From the NCBI GenBank assembly GCA_016292015.1, contig JAEEZY010000015.1:1-64000 (forward strand): DNA of 64,000 bases, given 5' to 3'. The stretch is from Bacteroidales bacterium. Lineage in GTDB: Bacteria; Bacteroidota; Bacteroidia; Bacteroidales; P3. A program made the translations under genes and the position numbers. Of this stretch, positions 60,670 through 64,000 are shown one piece after another. Numbering within the stretch: position 1 is the first letter of the stretch; each line of letters opens with the position of its first letter. The notes beneath the pieces were generated by a model. That model ran no database searches. It was given only the letters and a program-made list of their open reading frames with translations, and was not told the origin of the DNA.

Positions 60670-63000
60670 ATGAGGAGGGTTTTGGTCATAGCGACATTGT
60701 GTCTGATGCTGACGGCGTCGGGTGAGGTTTATGGCCAGGAGGTTGGACATCCACGAGTTGGCTTGGCCCTCAGTGGAGGAGGCGCGAAGGGAGCGGCACA
60801 TATCGGAGTGCTGAAATATTTGGTTGAGCAGGGTGTGCCTATCGACTATATTTCCGGCACCAGCATGGGCTCTATCGTTGGAGGACTTTATGCCATCGGC
60901 TATACCGCCGACCAGTTGGATTCGCTGATAAGCAATCTTGATTGGTCACAGTATATCACCGGAGGGCTTGACCGTCGTTACCGTTCGGCTTCGTCGCGTA
61001 TGGAGCGGAGCGCCTATCTTCTTTCGGTGCCGTTCAACCTAGGTACCCTCGACTCGAACATCACCGAAGCGCGGCGTCGAGGCAATGGGTTCATCGCATC
61101 GCTGCCAGGCTCGTTCATGGGCGGCAACAACATAACCAACCTCTTCAATAACCTAAGCCTTGGTTATCAGGATTCGATGGATTTCAATGATTTCCCGATA
61201 CCGTTCGCCTGTGTGGCAACGGATGTGATAAGCGGAGAAGAGGTGGTGATGCGTAGCGGTCGATTTCCGACAGCCATACGTGCAAGCATGGCCATTCCCG
61301 GAGTGTTTTCACCAGTGGAACTGGGAGGTAAGGTGCTTATTGATGGAGGTATGACCAACAACTTCCCTGTGGATGTGTGTCAAGACATGGGAGCCGATTA
61401 TGTGATAGGCGTGGAAGTGTCGGATGCGATGGCCACCGACGCATCGCAGCTGCGATCGTTGCCACAGATATTCAACCAACTGATAAGTGTGACGGTGCAA
61501 GCCAAGTCGGCAAGAAACCGTGGCGGATGCAAGATATATCTGCATCCCGACATCAGTGGCTTCGGCACGATGAGTTTCAACAAGTCAGCCATAGACAGCT
61601 TGGTAAGACGAGGATACGAGTGTGCCAAAGAACATGCAGCGGAGATAGAGGCGTTGAAACAGGAACTATTGGCCAGAGGACGAAAGGTGGCTGATGAAGA
61701 AAGAGAAAGGAATGGGAGACGAGAGTCGAGCGTTGAAAACGACCGGCTGGCACTGATGTCGATAGATATGGGAACGATGTCAGAATCAGATAAAAAATGG
61801 CTGCTTTCCAAGACGAAGTTAAAGACAGGAGTTCCAATATCAGGCGGAGATATAATAGACGCAATCAATATTTTCAAGGGAACAGGAGCTTATTCGGCAG
61901 TGAGTTACAGACTATCGGATGTCAAAGGTCAATCATCGGTCAGTCAAGATTCAATAAAGAGCTATGACCTGATATTCAACTTCGAACCGTCACCGCGACA
62001 CGCCTTTGCGATAGGAGCCCGATTCGATTCAGAGGAGGCGGCTGCGGTACTGCTCAATGTTGGATTCAACCGTAACACGCTCAGAGGGTTCAAGGCCGAT
62101 GTGTCGCTACGATTGGCGCAAAACTTTCATTTGGATTTGGTCGGGACATACGCAGCCAGGAGGTTTGCCAAGATTAATCTAGCCTATCGTTTGTACAACA
62201 GCCGGTTCGACATGGGGAGTCTGCTGTCGCAGAGATATTATTCGACGCATTTTTACAGGCATGACATAAGTTTCTTCTTTTCGGAATTTTATCTGTACCG
62301 ATTCTCGGGTACGGCGGGAGTGGATGAGGAGTTTCTGCTGTTCGACCGTCTGCAGGGCGGCAACGCACTCCTTTTTGGTGACGACAATCTAAGGACAGGA
62401 AGTTTGGGCGTATTTGGGACGTTCAAATATGATTCGCGAGATGACAGCTATTTTGCCCGCAATGGGGCCAACGTTGATTTGGACGCACGCTGGAGGATAA
62501 CTAACCAGTCGCTTGCAGCTCCAGATTCGATAAAGGTTCCGGGTTTCGCAGACATAAGTGCAGCATACCAGCATTATATCACTCCGATGGAAGGGCGATT
62601 CACGTTGATTCCACAGCTGTATACGAGGTTTATCATAGGGTCGGACTACCATTTTGCGTATAGAAACCTCGTGGGAGGCGAGATGTCAGGGCGATATATA
62701 GCACACCAGATACCGTTTGTTGGAGTGCTGACACCTCAGCAGACAGACAGATGTGTTACTGTGGTACGGTTTGATGTACGATGCAATGTAATAGGGAAGC
62801 ATTATATTACAGCGATGGCCAACTATATGGCTTCGGCCGATGCCTATTGGCACTATTTTGGAAAGGAATATGAAGACAGGTATGGTTTCGGGCTTCAATA
62901 CGCCTATGACAGTCCTGTCGGACCTTTGTCGCTGACAGGATTCTGGTCGAATGTGTATAAGCGTTTCGGAGTGTACCTATCGTTGGGCTACGCGTTCTAG
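60670..63000 (+). CDS. patatin-like phospholipase with POTRA/BamA-type barrel
   Basis: A 776-residue exported protein (MRRVLVIATLCLMLTA, cleavage near VYGQE). The patatin domain covers residues 25-310: oxyanion loop GLALSGGGAKGAAHIG, nucleophile ISGTSMGSIVGG and catalytic Asp in DGGMTNNFPVD near 230. A Lys/Glu-rich linker near 340 leads to a POTRA-like region, then a barrel of the surface-antigen type with many Tyr/Phe strands ending LSLGYAF. This is the PlpD-like (type Vd) design common in Bacteroidota: a lipase delivered to or through the outer membrane. It follows the M20 gene by 16 bases. Confidence 0.92.
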   Translation: MRRVLVIATLCLMLTASGEVYGQEVGHPRVGLALSGGGAKGAAHIGVLKYLVEQGVPIDYISGTSMGSIVGGLYAIGYTADQLDSLISNLDWSQYITGGLDRRYRSASSRMERSAYLLSVPFNLGTLDSNITEARRRGNGFIASLPGSFMGGNNITNLFNNLSLGYQDSMDFNDFPIPFACVATDVISGEEVVMRSGRFPTAIRASMAIPGVFSPVELGGKVLIDGGMTNNFPVDVCQDMGADYVIGVEVSDAMATDASQLRSLPQIFNQLISVTVQAKSARNRGGCKIYLHPDISGFGTMSFNKSAIDSLVRRGYECAKEHAAEIEALKQELLARGRKVADEERERNGRRESSVENDRLALMSIDMGTMSESDKKWLLSKTKLKTGVPISGGDIIDAINIFKGTGAYSAVSYRLSDVKGQSSVSQDSIKSYDLIFNFEPSPRHAFAIGARFDSEEAAAVLLNVGFNRNTLRGFKADVSLRLAQNFHLDLVGTYAARRFAKINLAYRLYNSRFDMGSLLSQRYYSTHFYRHDISFFFSEFYLYRFSGTAGVDEEFLLFDRLQGGNALLFGDDNLRTGSLGVFGTFKYDSRDDSYFARNGANVDLDARWRITNQSLAAPDSIKVPGFADISAAYQHYITPMEGRFTLIPQLYTRFIIGSDYHFAYRNLVGGEMSGRYIAHQIPFVGVLTPQQTDRCVTVVRFDVRCNVIGKHYITAMANYMASADAYWHYFGKEYEDRYGFGLQYAYDSPVGPLSLTGFWSNVYKRFGVYLSLGYAF

Positions 63001-63050
63001 AATTCCAAGTAGGTCCAGATTATACAGGTAGTCTGGGGTTTCTAACAATT

Positions 63051-63851
63051 CTATCTCCGATAAATTTCACAAGGCAAATTCTCATCAGGAAGCTCTTTGA
63101 AAAAACCGTAGAGAGCGCTGCCGCTGCCAGACATACTGGCATAGACAGCACCTTTGTCGTAGAGCTGTCCCTTCAGGTCGCCGATAATGGGGTACTTGGG
63201 GAATACGGTGGCTTCGAAATCGTTCACTATAAGGTCGCGCCAACTTTCGATTGGCTCTTTTAAAGCCTCACGGAGGTCGATGGTTGACGGGTGTGGTTTG
63301 ACTCCACGGTAGGCATCGGCAGTGGAAACTGATACAGGAGGTTTCAATAGAACAATCTTATAGTTGCGGATCGGAGATTGACAGACGATTGGCTCCAGCT
63401 GGTCGCCGATGCCGGAGGCGTAACATGGACGGTTTTGTATGAAGAACGGACAGTCTGCACCTATTCGTTTAGCCAATCTGCACATTGTATCTGTGTCAAG
63501 ACCCAGGTTGAAAACCTCGTTGACCATAGTGATAACATGGGCGGCATCGCTGCTACCGCCGCCGAGTCCAGCGCCAAATGGAATCTTTTTGTCGAGATGT
63601 ATGTGAACATCGCCAATCTGAGGGTATTCAAGGCGCATCATACGATAGGCCTTGACGCAGATGTTTTCTTCATCAGGACAGTCAACTACAATACCATCTT
63701 GAGAGAAACGGAAATCGTTGGCGAGATCAATGGAGAGAGTGTCGCACAGCATTATGGGGTAAAACACGGTCTCCAGTTCGTGATATCCGTCGGGGCGACG
63801 AGAGGTCACGTGAAGACCGATATTTATCTTGCAGTTAGGATGGGTGATCAT
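63051..63851 (-). CDS. ispE: 4-diphosphocytidyl-2-C-methyl-D-erythritol kinase
   Basis: A 266-residue GHMP kinase of the MEP isoprenoid pathway, which phosphorylates CDP-ME at the 2-hydroxyl. The ATP loop is KKIPFGAGLGGGSSDAAHVI near residue 90, the substrate region begins CKINIGLHVTSRRPDGYHEL, and the third GHMP motif is YASMSGSGSALYGFF near 245. Start and stop fit the normal length. Its ATG overlaps the stop of the phoH-like gene by two bases (ATGA). Confidence 0.96.
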   Translation of the reverse strand: MITHPNCKINIGLHVTSRRPDGYHELETVFYPIMLCDTLSIDLANDFRFSQDGIVVDCPDEENICVKAYRMMRLEYPQIGDVHIHLDKKIPFGAGLGGGSSDAAHVITMVNEVFNLGLDTDTMCRLAKRIGADCPFFIQNRPCYASGIGDQLEPIVCQSPIRNYKIVLLKPPVSVSTADAYRGVKPHPSTIDLREALKEPIESWRDLIVNDFEATVFPKYPIIGDLKGQLYDKGAVYASMSGSGSALYGFFKELPDENLPCEIYRR

Positions 63852-64000
63852 TGCTCTATGGAGGAATAGGCTTTTATGATTTCGGTCACCAGGCGGTGAC
63901 GCACTACATCGGTCTCGTCGAGTTCTATCACTTCGATTCCTTTGATTCCTCCAAGCAGTTGTGTGGCTTTCAGTAGCCCTGACTGTTGATGTCGAGGAAG
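63848..64000 (-). CDS. PhoH-like ATPase, C-terminal end (partial)
   Basis: The last 50 codons of a gene that continues beyond the window edge. The readable part, QQSGLLKATQLLGGIKGIEV, then IELDETDVVRHRLVTEII and KAYSSIEQ, matches the C-terminus of PhoH family ATPases. The stop overlaps the ispE start, so the two genes are translationally coupled. The ATPase core is outside the window, so the full domain cannot be checked. Confidence 0.85.
   Translation of the reverse strand, partial: LPRHQQSGLLKATQLLGGIKGIEVIELDETDVVRHRLVTEIIKAYSSIEQ

Noticed and set aside
1-64000. tRNA and rRNA genes
   Set aside because: I looked for GTTCGAATC-type T-loops with matching acceptor stems in intergenic DNA and for rRNA cores and found none; a covariance search would be needed to be certain.

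Overview
The window reads as a piece of a Bacteroidota chromosome, most likely a gut Bacteroidales. Four things support this: promoters of the TTTG-N18-20-TAnnTTTG type; three large secreted proteins with type IX secretion (T9SS) C-terminal sorting domains; an rpmG-DUF4295 pair; and a complete aerotolerance (bat) operon. A TonB-dependent receptor with a carboxypeptidase-D-like N-terminal domain fits too. I cannot name the genus. I recognised no rRNA, tRNA, CRISPR array or intact transposase.

Layout. 0-5.6 kb: the end of an unknown gene, a ClC-type channel with CBS domains, then three secreted or envelope genes, including an M28 peptidase joined to a putative outer-membrane barrel and a protein of three zinc-ribbon-like repeats. 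5.6-9.7 kb: six minus-strand genes forming a compact redox-signalling set (two GHKL ATPases, a PHP protein, two DRTGG-like proteins and an [FeFe]-hydrogenase-like iron-sulfur protein) without hydrogenase catalytic partner subunits. 10-18 kb: a transglutaminase-like protein with a replaced catalytic Cys, a T9SS adhesin, then lysS, an MBL-fold hydrolase and ung. 18-22 kb: a TonB-dependent receptor and holA.

22-29.5 kb is the most accessory-looking part. It has a lipoprotein of a locally expanded domain family, a caspase-like protein lacking its Cys, a 437-bp nested inverted-repeat element, a BspA-like LRR surface protein, a 126-bp tandem array, and a broken gene overlapping a small intact partner (a likely decayed toxin-antitoxin pair). 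29.5-38.5 kb: rseC and the bat operon moxR-DUF58-hypothetical-batA-batB-batC-batDE, where batD and batE appear fused. 38.5-44.7 kb: a telomere-like C-rich repeat, a T9SS beta-propeller-like protein, tyrS and a zinc peptidase.

44.7-51.2 kb: a minus-strand operon with an old-yellow-enzyme reductase, two short-chain dehydrogenases, a steroid 5-alpha-reductase family membrane enzyme and a PCMD-like secreted protein. It resembles steroid or bile-acid A-ring reduction clusters known from gut Bacteroidales. An MFS transporter lies upstream as a separate unit. 51.7-64 kb: small hypotheticals, rpmG-DUF4295, a double-domain secreted protein, ileS, DUF456, an M20 amidohydrolase, a patatin-barrel protein, ispE and the end of a phoH-like gene.

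The best candidates for a less-described system are the 44.7-49.4 kb reductase operon, the 5.6-9.7 kb redox cluster and the 25.2-25.65 kb element. All functional assignments rest on motif recognition by eye; no search was run.
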